A stretch of DNA of 8,427 nucleotides from positions 1 to 8,427 of the forward strand of contig JAJDEL010000807.1 in NCBI GenBank assembly GCA_029259835.1. The letters run 5' to 3'. Made by a program: the position numbers and the translations under genes. Under the pieces are notes generated by a model, which did not search any database, was not told the origin of the DNA, and was given only the letters and a program-made list of their open reading frames with translations. Below, piece after piece: positions 1 to 6,746 of this stretch. The stretch comes from Planctomicrobium sp. Lineage in GTDB: Bacteria > Planctomycetota > Planctomycetia > Planctomycetales > Planctomycetaceae. Positions within the stretch are counted from its first letter, which is position 1; each line of letters starts with the position of its first letter.

Positions 1-53
1 TTCACGATTCGCAACAGCGAAATAAGATGAAGTGAATTTTACAACTGACGTAC

Positions 54-87
54 GTTTTGCCGCACACTTTAAAGTGAGCGGCAAAAC
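54..87. repeat. 34-bp near-perfect palindrome
   Basis: Arms GTTTTGCCGC (54-63) and GCGGCAAAAC (78-87) are exact reverse complements. The interior CACTTT/AAAGTG (65-76) is also perfectly symmetric, so the only mismatch in 17 base pairs is A64 against A77. An 8-bp palindrome, ACGTACGT (48-55), abuts it on the left. There is no loop larger than a few bases and no T-run on either side, so it does not look like an ordinary intrinsic terminator. It ends 40 bp before the start codon of the Uma2-like gene. An operator for a dimeric regulator, a nuclease recognition site, or a terminator for a gene left of the window are all possible. The symmetry is seen directly; the role is inference. Confidence 0.85.
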
Positions 88-127
88 TTTGTGAATCGAC
101 GAGAAGCTTCAATACGAGGAGCTCCAA

Positions 128-697
128 ATGATCCAGCGAGCGATGACGGCGGAGGATTTTTCTCTTCAGCGCAGCGAACTGCCGGATGCAGGTCAATGGG
201 CGGAGTTGATCCGTGGCGTACCCGTTGTGCTGCAACCGCCGGACCTGGAGCATGGCACTCTTGTATTGAATTTTTCGAAGGCGTTTTCTGCCTACGTTCA
301 TGCTGAAATGTATGGATACCCTTGCTTTGATCTTGGACTAAAGCTGGAGTCGGCGCCGGACACGGTCTTGTTTCCGGCGATTAGTTACTTCACTGAAGGT
401 GAACGCTTTTCGGAAATGGACAAGGATTATACGGAAGCTGTCCCGACTGTCGTTGTTGAATTGGCCTCGACGAATGATCGTCGTTCTAACATCAATGAGC
501 GAGCGGCGCTGTACCATCAAATCGGAACGAGCGCCGTCTGGATCGTTGATCCACACACACGCACCGTTCACATTGTGAGGAAAGGGACAACTTCACCCTC
601 CCGACTGTGTGAATCCGACACTCTGGTCGGAACTCCAGACTTAAAAGGATTTCAAGTCAATGTCGGCGATCTCTTCGCCGAACCAAAATGGGCCTGA
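128..697 (+). CDS. Uma2-family restriction-endonuclease-fold protein
   Basis: The 189-residue product has the length and layout of the Uma2 (DUF820) family, a PD-(D/E)XK nuclease-fold group common in cyanobacteria and planctomycetes with no well-defined cellular role. Family hallmarks in order are ELIRGVPV (26-33), the PD motif at 77-78, VVVELAS with the acidic E111, ALYHQIG (127-133) and VWIVDP (137-142). In typical members a Lys sits four residues before the Tyr of the 'K...Y..aG' motif; here that position is Arg125. The nuclease triad is therefore D78, E111 and a substituted third residue, so activity is uncertain. The ATG at 128 is supported by a strong Shine-Dalgarno, GAGGAG (116-121), six bases upstream. 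The gene stands alone and converges on the Fe-S protein gene with a 16-bp gap. A long palindrome lies upstream. Confidence 0.88.
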   Translation: MIQRAMTAEDFSLQRSELPDAGQWAELIRGVPVVLQPPDLEHGTLVLNFSKAFSAYVHAEMYGYPCFDLGLKLESAPDTVLFPAISYFTEGERFSEMDKDYTEAVPTVVVELASTNDRRSNINERAALYHQIGTSAVWIVDPHTRTVHIVRKGTTSPSRLCESDTLVGTPDLKGFQVNVGDLFAEPKWA

Positions 698-713
698 ACG
701 TGGCGCTAGGCTG

Positions 714-1475
714 CTAAGTGATCGCGGGTTCCGGTTGATAGCCTGCCAGGATTTCAGCGATGTGCATCACCTGAACCGGTTTCTTCTGACGCCGGATGAG
801 CCCGTCGAGGTGCATCAAACAGGACATATCACCTGCAGTGATGATTTGGGCACCTGCTTCTCCATGATCGTGAATCCGGTCGTTCCCCATCATGCAAGAG
901 ACTGCTTCTTCTGCAACTGCAAACGTCCCGCCAAAGCCGCAGCATTCATCGTTTCTTTCCAGGTCAACAAGTTCGATGCCTTCTACGAGGTCAAGCAGTT
1001 GCTTCGCTTTGCTGTAGCTTTTTTCCATTCGTTCCGATGAACTTCCAAGCCGCAATTCACGAAGTCCGTGGCAGCTTTTATGCAGCCCAACTCGATACGG
1101 AAAATTCACGTCGAGCGAATCGACTTTGATAACTTCTGTAAGAAACTGTGTCAGCTCGAATGTCCGTTTCTTAACATTGAGCAAGCCCTGATCCGTCGGA
1201 GAGAAATACTCGTCATAATGATGCGTCACCATCGCCGTGCAGCTACCGGACGGGCAGACGATGTATTCGTAGTCAGCGAAAATTTCAACGAACGCTTTCG
1301 CCAGAGGACGTGCGTCATCGACGCATCCGGAATTCGCCATCGGCTGTCCGCAGCACGTTTGTGCTTCCGGAAATTCAACTTCGCAACCATATCGTTGCAG
1401 CAAGTCGACAGTCGCCATGCCGACCTGCGGAAAGAACTGGTCGACGTAACACGGTATAAAGAGACCAACTTTCAT
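714..1475 (-). CDS. lutA: LutA/YkgE-type (Fe-S)-binding oxidoreductase subunit
   Basis: The product has 253 residues, close to the usual ~240 of LutA/YkgE, the cysteine-rich subunit of the LutABC L-lactate oxidation complex and a relative of the GlpC/HdrD CCG-domain proteins. Two CCG-type domains are visible. The first has C9, TCCGQP (C41-C42) and CPSGSC (C74, C79); the second has HKSCHG (C135), ECCGFGG (C178-C179) and DMSCLMHLDG (C219). These cysteines are expected to ligate Fe-S clusters in a cytoplasmic electron-transfer complex. The start MKVGLFIPC matches the family N-terminus; its Shine-Dalgarno is weak. The gene lies 69 bp downstream of the nrdR-coupled small gene on the same strand and may be co-transcribed. 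No lutB or lutC is present in the window, so the partner subunits must be elsewhere or the protein serves another complex. Family assignment is firm; the lactate role is inference. Confidence 0.87.
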   Translation of the reverse strand: MKVGLFIPCYVDQFFPQVGMATVDLLQRYGCEVEFPEAQTCCGQPMANSGCVDDARPLAKAFVEIFADYEYIVCPSGSCTAMVTHHYDEYFSPTDQGLLNVKKRTFELTQFLTEVIKVDSLDVNFPYRVGLHKSCHGLRELRLGSSSERMEKSYSKAKQLLDLVEGIELVDLERNDECCGFGGTFAVAEEAVSCMMGNDRIHDHGEAGAQIITAGDMSCLMHLDGLIRRQKKPVQVMHIAEILAGYQPEPAIT

Positions 1476-1544
1476 CGAAGACTTTCTGATTCAGGAGAGG
1501 TGCTTGCTGTTGATTCGATAAGGTGATGAGGTGCTGAACACTCA

Positions 1545-1961
1545 TTATTGACTGTGGTCAAATTCGAAGACTTCGTCCAGTCCAGCGGTCCGTTCTAATG
1601 GAGCGCGTTCTCCCAGGGCGACTTGTACTTCGGCATCAATCCGCAACTGAACATCTTCAAGCGGAATGCGGACCGATAGCGACCACAACTGATTGTTTCT
1701 TCCATCGGAAGCGCACCAGGGACCGTAACAGCAAATCAATCGGGCAAGTGGAAAAGACGCATAAAGAAGATCGATTTCGTCGCGTCGATACTCTTCAGGC
1801 CAATGCTGCAGAACTAAAATGATTTGCGGAAGAATCTCTGAATCACCAGGCATCTCGGAAATTTGGCGAAAATATGATGCACTCCGGCAGCGATTCAAGA
1901 AACTGGAGACGGCGCGGTCCATTCCATCAGTGCGACCGATTAGAATTCCTTGATCAATCAT
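1545..1961 (-). CDS. Conserved planctomycete-type protein of unknown function, coupled to nrdR
   Basis: The product has 138 residues if started at the ATG at 1961, which overlaps the nrdR stop through ATGATTGA, an 8-nt overlap suggesting translational coupling. A start at 2045 would add 28 residues that lie inside nrdR in another frame and look artefactual. The sequence begins [18 protein letters not shown], then has a hydrophobic strand [20 protein letters not shown] (43-62) and [20 protein letters not shown] (69-88). I recognise the 'WPxEY ... PLAR ... GxWC' pattern from small planctomycete proteins with no assigned function. The alternation of strand and helix resembles a receiver-like or Rossmann-like fold, but no catalytic motif is evident. 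The C-terminus is acidic (VFEFDHSQ). The family identification rests on memory of the pattern only. Confidence 0.7.
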   Translation of the reverse strand: MIDQGILIGRTDGMDRAVSSFLNRCRSASYFRQISEMPGDSEILPQIILVLQHWPEEYRRDEIDLLYASFPLARLICCYGPWCASDGRNNQLWSLSVRIPLEDVQLRIDAEVQVALGERAPLERTAGLDEVFEFDHSQ

Positions 1962-2421
1962 CAGCGCGACCCGTTCGTTCTCGCAGAGTTTGCAGTTCCT
2001 CAACAAAATCGTTGACGTCCTGAAACGACCGATAGACGGACGCAAATCTCACAAAGGCCACCTGATCAACGAGTTTCAGAGATTCGCAGACTTGCTCGCC
2101 AACGAAGCGAGAAGGGACTTCCCGTTCGAAGGTTTCGTAGACCGCGCGCTCGACACGGTCTAGGATTTGCTCGATTTGATCTGGGCTGATTGGCCTTTTG
2201 TAGCAGGCTTTTTCGATTCCAGACTGTATCCGTTCCCGATCAAACGGGACCCTCGAGCCATCTTTCTTGATCAATTTCAGTGGAGATTCTTCGATTTTTT
2301 CATATGTCGTGAAACGACGATTACAAGAGAGGCATTCCCGCCGACGCCGGATCACAAAATCCTGACTTCCACGCGAATCGACAACTTTGCTTTCCCCATC
2401 GCGACAAAATGGACACAACAT
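1954..2421 (-). CDS. nrdR: Transcriptional repressor NrdR
   Basis: The 155-residue product matches NrdR, the zinc-ribbon/ATP-cone repressor of ribonucleotide reductase genes, in length and throughout. The zinc ribbon has CPFC (C3, C6) and [12 protein letters not shown] (C30, C33), with the conserved DSR (15-17) and a basic IRRRREC stretch before the second pair. The ATP-cone domain runs from about 48 to 138: [26 protein letters not shown], then [23 protein letters not shown]. The start codon follows a purine-rich GAGTGGAAG. The gene is first in a leftward cluster and overlaps the next gene by 8 nt. No NrdR-box pair and no nrd genes were seen here, so its targets lie elsewhere in the genome. 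Confidence 0.97.
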   Translation of the reverse strand: MLCPFCRDGESKVVDSRGSQDFVIRRRRECLSCNRRFTTYEKIEESPLKLIKKDGSRVPFDRERIQSGIEKACYKRPISPDQIEQILDRVERAVYETFEREVPSRFVGEQVCESLKLVDQVAFVRFASVYRSFQDVNDFVEELQTLRERTGRADD

Positions 2422-2649
2422 GCTTCCACTCGCTTTTGAATCACAGTATGCATTTCGGCCTGATTCTGACTGCTCGTAGATTAGTCAAAGATGTTCTCGG
2501 TGCGAAGACCTAAGCGACAACATGCAGGCCGGATTGCACGAACAGATTGATACTCATGAAGGGATTTTACTTGTTAAAGCAGAAACTCCCACTATTTGGA
2601 AACCATTAATTGAAGATTTAAGAAGCTCACAGAAAACTTGTGCATGCGA
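2422..2649. other. Spacer between nrdR and the tRNA-Lys promoter
   Basis: The divergent intergenic region carries the nrdR upstream region on the minus strand, but no clear promoter hexamers stood out there. Short inverted arms CGGCCTG (2456-2462) and CAGGCCG (2525-2531) are 62 bp apart and may be chance. An open frame of 43 codons runs from an ATG at 2522 to a TGA at 2651-2653 on the plus strand. It has no Shine-Dalgarno and overlaps the tRNA promoter, so I do not call it a gene. Nothing else recognisable was seen. Confidence 0.5.
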
Positions 2650-2677
2650 TTGAGGATCACGCGCGACCTGCTACAAT
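2650..2677 (+). promoter_or_regulatory. Predicted sigma-70-type promoter of tRNA-Lys
   Basis: TTGAGG (2650-2655) and TACAAT (2672-2677) are separated by 16 bp and match four of six and five of six consensus bases. The expected start site is near 2684, about 20 bp before the mature tRNA 5' end, which is a normal leader length for a tRNA gene. Confidence 0.6.
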
Positions 2678-2705
2678 CCGCCGCATGTCGACGAGTTCGG
2701 CATCC

Positions 2706-2778
<73 letters not shown>

Positions 2779-2784
2779 CTTGAT

Positions 2785-2820
2785 AAGCCCTTGCGTTTCA
2801 TAACGTTAGGGCTTGTTTTC
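2785..2820 (+). terminator. Hairpin terminator after tRNA-Lys, containing the integrase stop codon
   Basis: AAGCCCT (2785-2791) pairs with AGGGCTT (2808-2814). After one T-T mismatch and a G-T wobble, the inner CGTT (2794-2797) pairs with AACG (2802-2805) around a TCAT loop. GTTTTC follows, a short T-run suited to intrinsic termination of the tRNA transcript. The integrase stop codon (TAA, 2806-2808 on the minus strand) falls inside the hairpin, so the convergent transcription units share it. The same region would be expected to lie at or near an attachment site, but I found no second copy in the window. Confidence 0.7.
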
Positions 2821-3981
2821 ATCATGGAGGTTCTCTTCAATGCGGCTAGTGTCACCTGAAGTGTCACCCCGAACGGCTCGCAGTCTTTCAGACAGCCCCT
2901 TCGCCTGATGCGTGACGTAATATCGCATCGTAGTGGACACGTCATCGTGTCGCATGAGTTGCTTCAAGTCGGCTGGCATCAACAGGGACGCCCATCGAGT
3001 TCCGAATGCCCGACGTAGGTCGTGGGCGCTGCCGAACTTGAAGTGTTCTTTTCCACGCCTCTTTCCGGTGTCCACTTTGACCTTGGCTTCCTTGTCGAAT
3101 CTTCCGATGAATTTACTCACAGTGTCGATTCTCCGCGTCTCCCCACGAACTGTGGGTGTACTGAACACATTCCCGGTTCGTTCCTCATCGGGAACAACCA
3201 GAAGCACCTCGGCGAACTCTGGAGCGATAACGAGTAGTTCATCTTTGTTCGATTTCTGGCTTTCAGCTGGTATCCAGAGCATCGGCTCCCCGTCGATAAG
3301 TTCGACTCTCAGACCGTCTCCGTCCCAGGTCAATTCAATTGCTTCACCGAGTCGCAAGCCTGACCACCAGAGACCGTGAAGCAAATGTCGCCACTCGTCT
3401 GCGAATTCATTACCAACGACTTTAGGAACAATTTCCAGCATTCGCTCATACTCTTCCGCGGTGATTGCCCGGCCCTTCATTGTCTTGGAAGCCTTCGCTC
3501 GTTGTGGCATTCGAATCTTTGGGACTTCTGAGAGAATTCCAATGTCTTTGGCCCATCGCAGAGCCGCCTTGAGGTGAGAAGAATACCCTTTGATAGTGTT
3601 TTCAGAGAGTTCACAGTCTCTCAGTAGCCCCTGCCAGCGTGCCACCTGCCCAGCGTTGAACGTGAACAACAGTTTTGGCTTAATTAAATCTTCGATGGAA
3701 TTAAACACGATGCTGATTTGGTCCGCGGTTCGGTCGGCAAGTTCTCGAACGGGTTCGGATTCGTACTGATGCCGGAACTCTTCTCATGTGACTTTCGACG
3801 CCGATTTGTACCGGCCCGCGCGAAGTTCTGATTCCCATTTTCCCGCCGCTTTCCTCGCTTCCTTGAGGTTCTTCGTTTTCGCCGATTTCGTTACGTCCTT
3901 GCCGGTAATTGGGTCAACATATCGCAGGTAGAGATTCTTCCGATTCTTATCGAGAACGTGAACTCTGATTTCCTCAAGCAT
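2806..3981 (-). pseudogene. Tyrosine recombinase/integrase with one in-frame TGA at a Trp position
   Basis: Read through one stop, this frame gives a 391-codon planctomycete-type phage/island integrase starting MLEEIRVHVLDK at the ATG 3981, with AGGA eight bases upstream. Codons 1-65 form the N-terminal arm-binding domain (NLYLRYVDPITGKDV, then EARKAAGKWESELRAGRY). Codon 66 is TGA (3786-3784), followed in the same frame by EEFRHQYESEPVRELADRTA, then the core-binding and catalytic domains. Relatives have Trp where the TGA sits ('TWxEFRxxYE'). Catalytic residues are complete: R210 (SGLRLGEA), H320 and R323 (HDLRR), H345 (LMRHDD) and Y354 (MRYYV). No other lesion is visible, so this is a recent TGG-to-TGA nonsense change, a sequencing error, or a read-through site. 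A GTG at 3708 could restart translation, but the product would lack the arm domain. The gene runs toward tRNA-Lys and ends 28 bp from it. Confidence 0.88.
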
Positions 3982-4227
3982 TTGTTCGTTCCTGAATGTG
4001 AAGGGGGTGTTGGCACTTGTGATATTCGCGGCAGTTCCGCAAAACGACAAAAAACGCACCGGATGAGGGGACGAGCTTCTACCGATGCGGCTTTGAATCC
4101 GGGCGAACCCGGTGAATTGACTGTCTTCAAACCATTCGCCCTCGTCCGACGGCTAGATTTGTTGGAACAACGATGGCACGACGTGACTATTCTTGTCAAG
4201 TACCAACGTTGTTGGCACAATTCCATA
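3982..4227. promoter_or_regulatory. Divergent regulatory region with repeated TGTTGGCAC motifs
   Basis: This spacer separates the divergent integrase and ribbon-helix-helix genes. TGTTGGCAC occurs as an exact direct repeat at 4008-4016 and 4210-4218, and a partial copy TGGCAC lies at 4174-4179. Two symmetric elements lie near the small gene: TTGTT-GG-AACAA around 4158-4170 and CCAAC-GTT-GTTGG (4203-4215). A hairpin with stem CCGGG/CCCGG (4099-4103, 4108-4112) and a CGAA loop is in the middle. TTGTCA (4193-4198) and CACAAT (4216-4221), 17 bp apart, could be a promoter for a nearly leaderless message of the small gene. An operator or recombinase-site role is inferred from position and symmetry only. 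Confidence 0.45.
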
Positions 4228-4413
4228 ATGTCAAACGACGAAGAAAACATGTCTGAGCGGTTCCGTGGTCGATTCTCTCCTGATCAAAAACGTGAGTGGG
4301 AGAAAGCTGCCCGACTCGCGCGCCGAAACCTGTCTGATTGGATTCGTCTCTCTCTTGACGACCTCGCCGCTGAACAAATTGAAGCTTCTGCGAAGAAGAA
4401 GCGTAAGAAGTGA
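4228..4413 (+). CDS. Small ribbon-helix-helix-like DNA-binding protein of the integrated element
   Basis: The 61-residue product has the layout of Arc/MetJ/MobC-like ribbon-helix-helix proteins: a short strand (RFRGRFSPD), helix A (QKREWEKAARLARR), a turn at NLS, and helix B (DWIRLSLDDLAAEQIE), ending in a very basic tail (KKKRKK). The pattern 'ekAArlA...LSdWIRlsL' is typical of the family. It is divergent from the integrase across a 246-bp spacer with repeated and symmetric motifs, so an autoregulator, excisionase-like factor or mobilisation accessory are all plausible. The ATG at 4228 has no Shine-Dalgarno; the internal ATG at 4249 has a weak GAAGAA upstream and would give 54 residues. The DNA-binding call is moderately sure; the exact role is not known. 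Confidence 0.7.
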   Translation: MSNDEENMSERFRGRFSPDQKREWEKAARLARRNLSDWIRLSLDDLAAEQIEASAKKKRKK

Positions 4414-4456
4414 AACCTAGCATCGTCCACGGTCACTGGTCTGCTTGTGGTCTGAA

Positions 4457-4768
4457 ATGCCGCAAGTCGCGGCTGGTGGATCGTCTCTTGGTGAAGCGGT
4501 TGATAGGTTGCACGAACTGACTCTCGTACTTGCTGAATCCTGTTTTGAAAACTCCATTGAAGTGGAAACTGATTGTCGCGTTGTTCATCTAATGTTTTCT
4601 TCTTCAGTAGAGTTGGAAACTTTGGCGAGTCATCTCCAAGCGTGTGTTCTTATCCATCTTTCCAAAACGTGTTTTCAAGTTGACGAATTTTTAACAGATT
4701 CTATTTTGAGGAGTAGTGCCTGCAAAATTATTTTTCTGGCCGTGCGATGGAACACTTCTTCATGGTAA
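4457..4768 (+). CDS. Doubtful small hypothetical protein downstream of the RHH gene
   Basis: An open frame of 103 codons starts MPQVAAGGSSLGEAVDRLHE and follows the ribbon-helix-helix gene by 43 bp. The first 60 residues could form amphipathic helices (AVDRLHELTLVLAES, VELETLASHLQACVL), but the C-terminus (RSSACKIIFLAVRWNTSSW) looks unlike a natural protein. No Shine-Dalgarno precedes the ATG, and I recognise no family. Codon use is more T-rich than in the flanking genes. It could be a genuine small element gene or only an open stretch. Confidence 0.25.
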   Translation: MPQVAAGGSSLGEAVDRLHELTLVLAESCFENSIEVETDCRVVHLMFSSSVELETLASHLQACVLIHLSKTCFQVDEFLTDSILRSSACKIIFLAVRWNTSSW

Positions 4769-5233
4769 ACACGCGGCCGGATCAGAACGCCATCAGATTC
4801 CGTGACTGATTTCGCGGCAAGTTTTCAGGCACTCCACATCTTTACCAACTCCCAACTCTATCGAAAATGAAATGCATCTCGCTATCCCACACTTAGGTGT
4901 AAGCCGTAAGTTGTTTAATGCATGCATGTTACGTAACAGCAAGACGGCTGCTCCGCTTGTTATTCGGCGCAACGGCACACAAGCGGGGGGCCCCTGGCTT
5001 CTTCACAGCGTTCCCAGCTTCGTCGCTGTTGAGTTCAAGGAACGTTACACGTTGCGATTGAACAACGGGACTTTGATTCCGTTTCAATCTTGTAATCATC
5101 AGAATTCTCGTTTCGAAAATTTGCGATATACACCTTTCGTGCTATCGCCCATAAGAGAAGCTCACGAACATCGCCGCAGTGTACAAAGCCAAATGGACGC
5201 AGGGCATCCACGACTTCGAGCGTAATTGATCGA

Positions 5234-5278
5234 GCGAAGTTTCGGATTTAGTGGTGATTCAATGAATCCGAATTTCGC
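5234..5278. repeat. Imperfect hairpin with 13-bp stem
   Basis: TTCGGATT (5241-5248) is the exact reverse complement of AATCCGAA (5265-5272). Across a small bulge (GT against T), GCGAA (5234-5238) pairs with TTCGC (5274-5278), with a 16-nt loop. No T-run follows on either strand, so it is not a standard intrinsic terminator. It lies about 170 bp beyond the dnaB stop codon. Confidence 0.65.
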
Positions 5279-5429
5279 AACAGACAAAGGTTGGTTGGTG
5301 CTAACGCGGAATGTCCGCAATGACAGATGTTTTCTGGAATCGGTGAATGATTCTTTCCAACTTTGTTTCCGGATTCGTTTGCCGCGTTTATTATTCATCG
5401 GCTTGACTGGCAACCAATTCCGCGTCTCA

Positions 5430-5442
5430 CCAACTTCGTTGG
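5430..5442. repeat. CCAAC-N3-GTTGG inverted repeat after dnaB
   Basis: CCAAC (5430-5434) and GTTGG (5438-5442) flank TTC, ending two bases before the dnaB stop codon region. The same arms and spacing occur at 4203-4215, upstream of the ribbon-helix-helix gene. It may act as a weak hairpin after dnaB (no T-run) or be a second copy of an operator-like motif; chance is not excluded. Confidence 0.45.
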
Positions 5443-5444
5443 AG

Positions 5445-6746
5445 TTAGAAAGCTGATCCATGGTTCCTGTCCGTGAAAGTCATTGTGAGGGGATTCCAAG
5501 AAAGTTCCACGGTTCCGGTCGGGCCTTTGGAAAGAATCACGGAGGCCTTACGATCATCCGCTTGCGTGTCGTAGGTGCTCGGTCGATCCAGAAACATCAC
5601 GATATCAGCGTCCTGTTCAATCGCTCCACTTTCGCGCAGATCCGAAAGTCGAGGCCGTTTGTTCTCTCGCATCTCAATGGCACGGTTAAGTTGGGCGAGA
5701 CAGATCACCGGAATTTGCAGATCTTTCGCCAGACACTTCAAACCGCGTGACATCGCGGAAACTTGCTGATCGCGTGCTAGCTGCCCGTTGGTCGGCGCGA
5801 CCAGTTGCAGGTAGTCGACGACCAAGGCATCCAGGCCGCCACGTCGCTTTTGCATTCGGGCAAGTGCGGAAATTTGGGAAATGGTCCGTTGTGGTGCATC
5901 ATCAATCTGAATTCGTAGCTCGGTCAAAGAGTTTCCAGCATTGTAGAGGTCGGACTTCTGGTTGCTGCTGAGGTTGCGAGCGGTGATCGCAGCACAGGGC
6001 ACACTTGAGAGAGTGGAAGCGAAACGTGCCGCCAGCTCTGCCGCGCTCATTTCCAGAGAAACGAACAACATCGAACTCCCCGCCCGCGCCATCCGCAACG
6101 AAATGTTCCCGGCGAACGCCGATTTGCCCATCCCCGGTCGAGCAGCCACGATGACGAGTTGTCCCTCAGATAGTCCACCAGACAACATCGCATCGAGATC
6201 AGTGAATCCTGTTGGCAGTCGGTCCCCGTCCTCCCGATCCATGTTTACCAGCAACTCCTGCATGGTCTCCCGAATCGAGACCGATTCCCTGCCTGCGGCT
6301 CGCCCCAGGATTTGATGCAAACGGCTCTCAATGACGCCTGTCGTTTCTTCAACTGATGCCTCAGCATCTTGGCTCATCCGAATTCCGTCCGAACAGGCCA
6401 GCAGTAATTGCCGGCGATCCGCAGTCTCACGCACAAGCTTTGCATAGTAGTCGGCGTGAGCTCCATGCGGCATTTCGCCCATAAGTTCAATGAGAAACAA
6501 TGCTCCGCCAACTTCTTCAAGTTGTCCTCGCTTTTCAAGTTCCTTGGCGACGACGACGACATCAATTGGTTCACCCGCATCGTGTAAACTTTTGAATGCT
6601 CGGAAAACGGTCCGATGACTCTCAATGTAGAAATTGGCGGCATCGACCACCGGCAGAACCTCATCCAACATTTCCGGAAGAACTGCAATCGAACCGAGCA
6701 GCGCTCGTTCCGCCTGTTGAGATTGTGGAGGGGCAGAATCAATCAT
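5445..6746 (-). CDS. dnaB: DnaB-type replicative DNA helicase, apparently lacking the arginine-finger segment
   Basis: The 433-residue product covers the whole DnaB family: the N-terminal domain (PQSQQAERALLGS to DYYAKLVRETADRR, about 7-112), a linker, then the RecA-like hexameric motor from about 179 (PTGFTDLDAMLSGGL). Walker A is ARPGMGKS (about 202-209) and Walker B is ALVVDYLQL (about 308-316). LAQLNR, then DLRESGAIEQDADIVMFLDRP, follow. It would unwind DNA 5'-3' at the fork. DnaB proteins normally end with 'K-x-R-N-G-P-T-G'; here the sequence reads VILSKGPTGTVELSW, as if three residues including the arginine finger were missing. The ATG at 6746 is preferred over the GTG at 6749 because AAAGGA sits about seven bases upstream. 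The start overlaps the preceding fragment by 8 nt (ATGATTGA). Planctomycete genomes can carry more than one DnaB; this may be the accessory or a phage-derived copy. Confidence 0.93.
   Translation of the reverse strand: MIDSAPPQSQQAERALLGSIAVLPEMLDEVLPVVDAANFYIESHRTVFRAFKSLHDAGEPIDVVVVAKELEKRGQLEEVGGALFLIELMGEMPHGAHADYYAKLVRETADRRQLLLACSDGIRMSQDAEASVEETTGVIESRLHQILGRAAGRESVSIRETMQELLVNMDREDGDRLPTGFTDLDAMLSGGLSEGQLVIVAARPGMGKSAFAGNISLRMARAGSSMLFVSLEMSAAELAARFASTLSSVPCAAITARNLSSNQKSDLYNAGNSLTELRIQIDDAPQRTISQISALARMQKRRGGLDALVVDYLQLVAPTNGQLARDQQVSAMSRGLKCLAKDLQIPVICLAQLNRAIEMRENKRPRLSDLRESGAIEQDADIVMFLDRPSTYDTQADDRKASVILSKGPTGTVELSWNPLTMTFTDRNHGSAF

Larger units (their letters stand above)
4769..5444. 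other. Gene-poor stretch rich in short palindromes, right part of the putative element
   Basis: I see no convincing gene in these 676 bp; the open frames present have no family resemblance and poor start signals. Structure is frequent. There are adjacent perfect palindromes ATGCATGCAT (4918-4927) and TGTTACGTAACA (4927-4938). Long arms CTCCGCTTGT (4951-4960) and ACAAGCGGGG (4979-4988) enclose an 18-nt loop. Shorter pairs are ACAGCG/CGCTGT (5005-5010, 5024-5029), AACGT/ACGTT (5041-5045, 5049-5053), and GCGGA/TCCGC (5306-5310, 5314-5318). The right boundary of the element, including an attR copy of the tRNA end, was searched for by eye and not found. Confidence 0.5.

Noticed and set aside
660..1040. 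Plus-strand open frame of 126 codons
   Set aside because: It is antisense to the Fe-S protein gene with its conserved cysteine motifs.
2522..2653. 43-codon open frame before the tRNA-Lys gene
   Set aside because: There is no Shine-Dalgarno and no recognised family, it overlaps the tRNA promoter, and it is short enough to be chance.
4872..5225. Plus-strand open frame of 117 codons
   Set aside because: The translation has no family resemblance or domain-like pattern, lacks a Shine-Dalgarno, and lies over the palindrome cluster.
2779..5444. attR copy of the tRNA-Lys 3' end marking the element's far boundary
   Set aside because: Looking for repeats of the T-arm and acceptor sequence gave only a seven-base match (GTTCAAG near 5032), which is not meaningful.
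5162..5461. Minus-strand open frame of 99 codons overlapping the end of dnaB
   Set aside because: It starts inside dnaB in another frame, and its composition is not protein-like.
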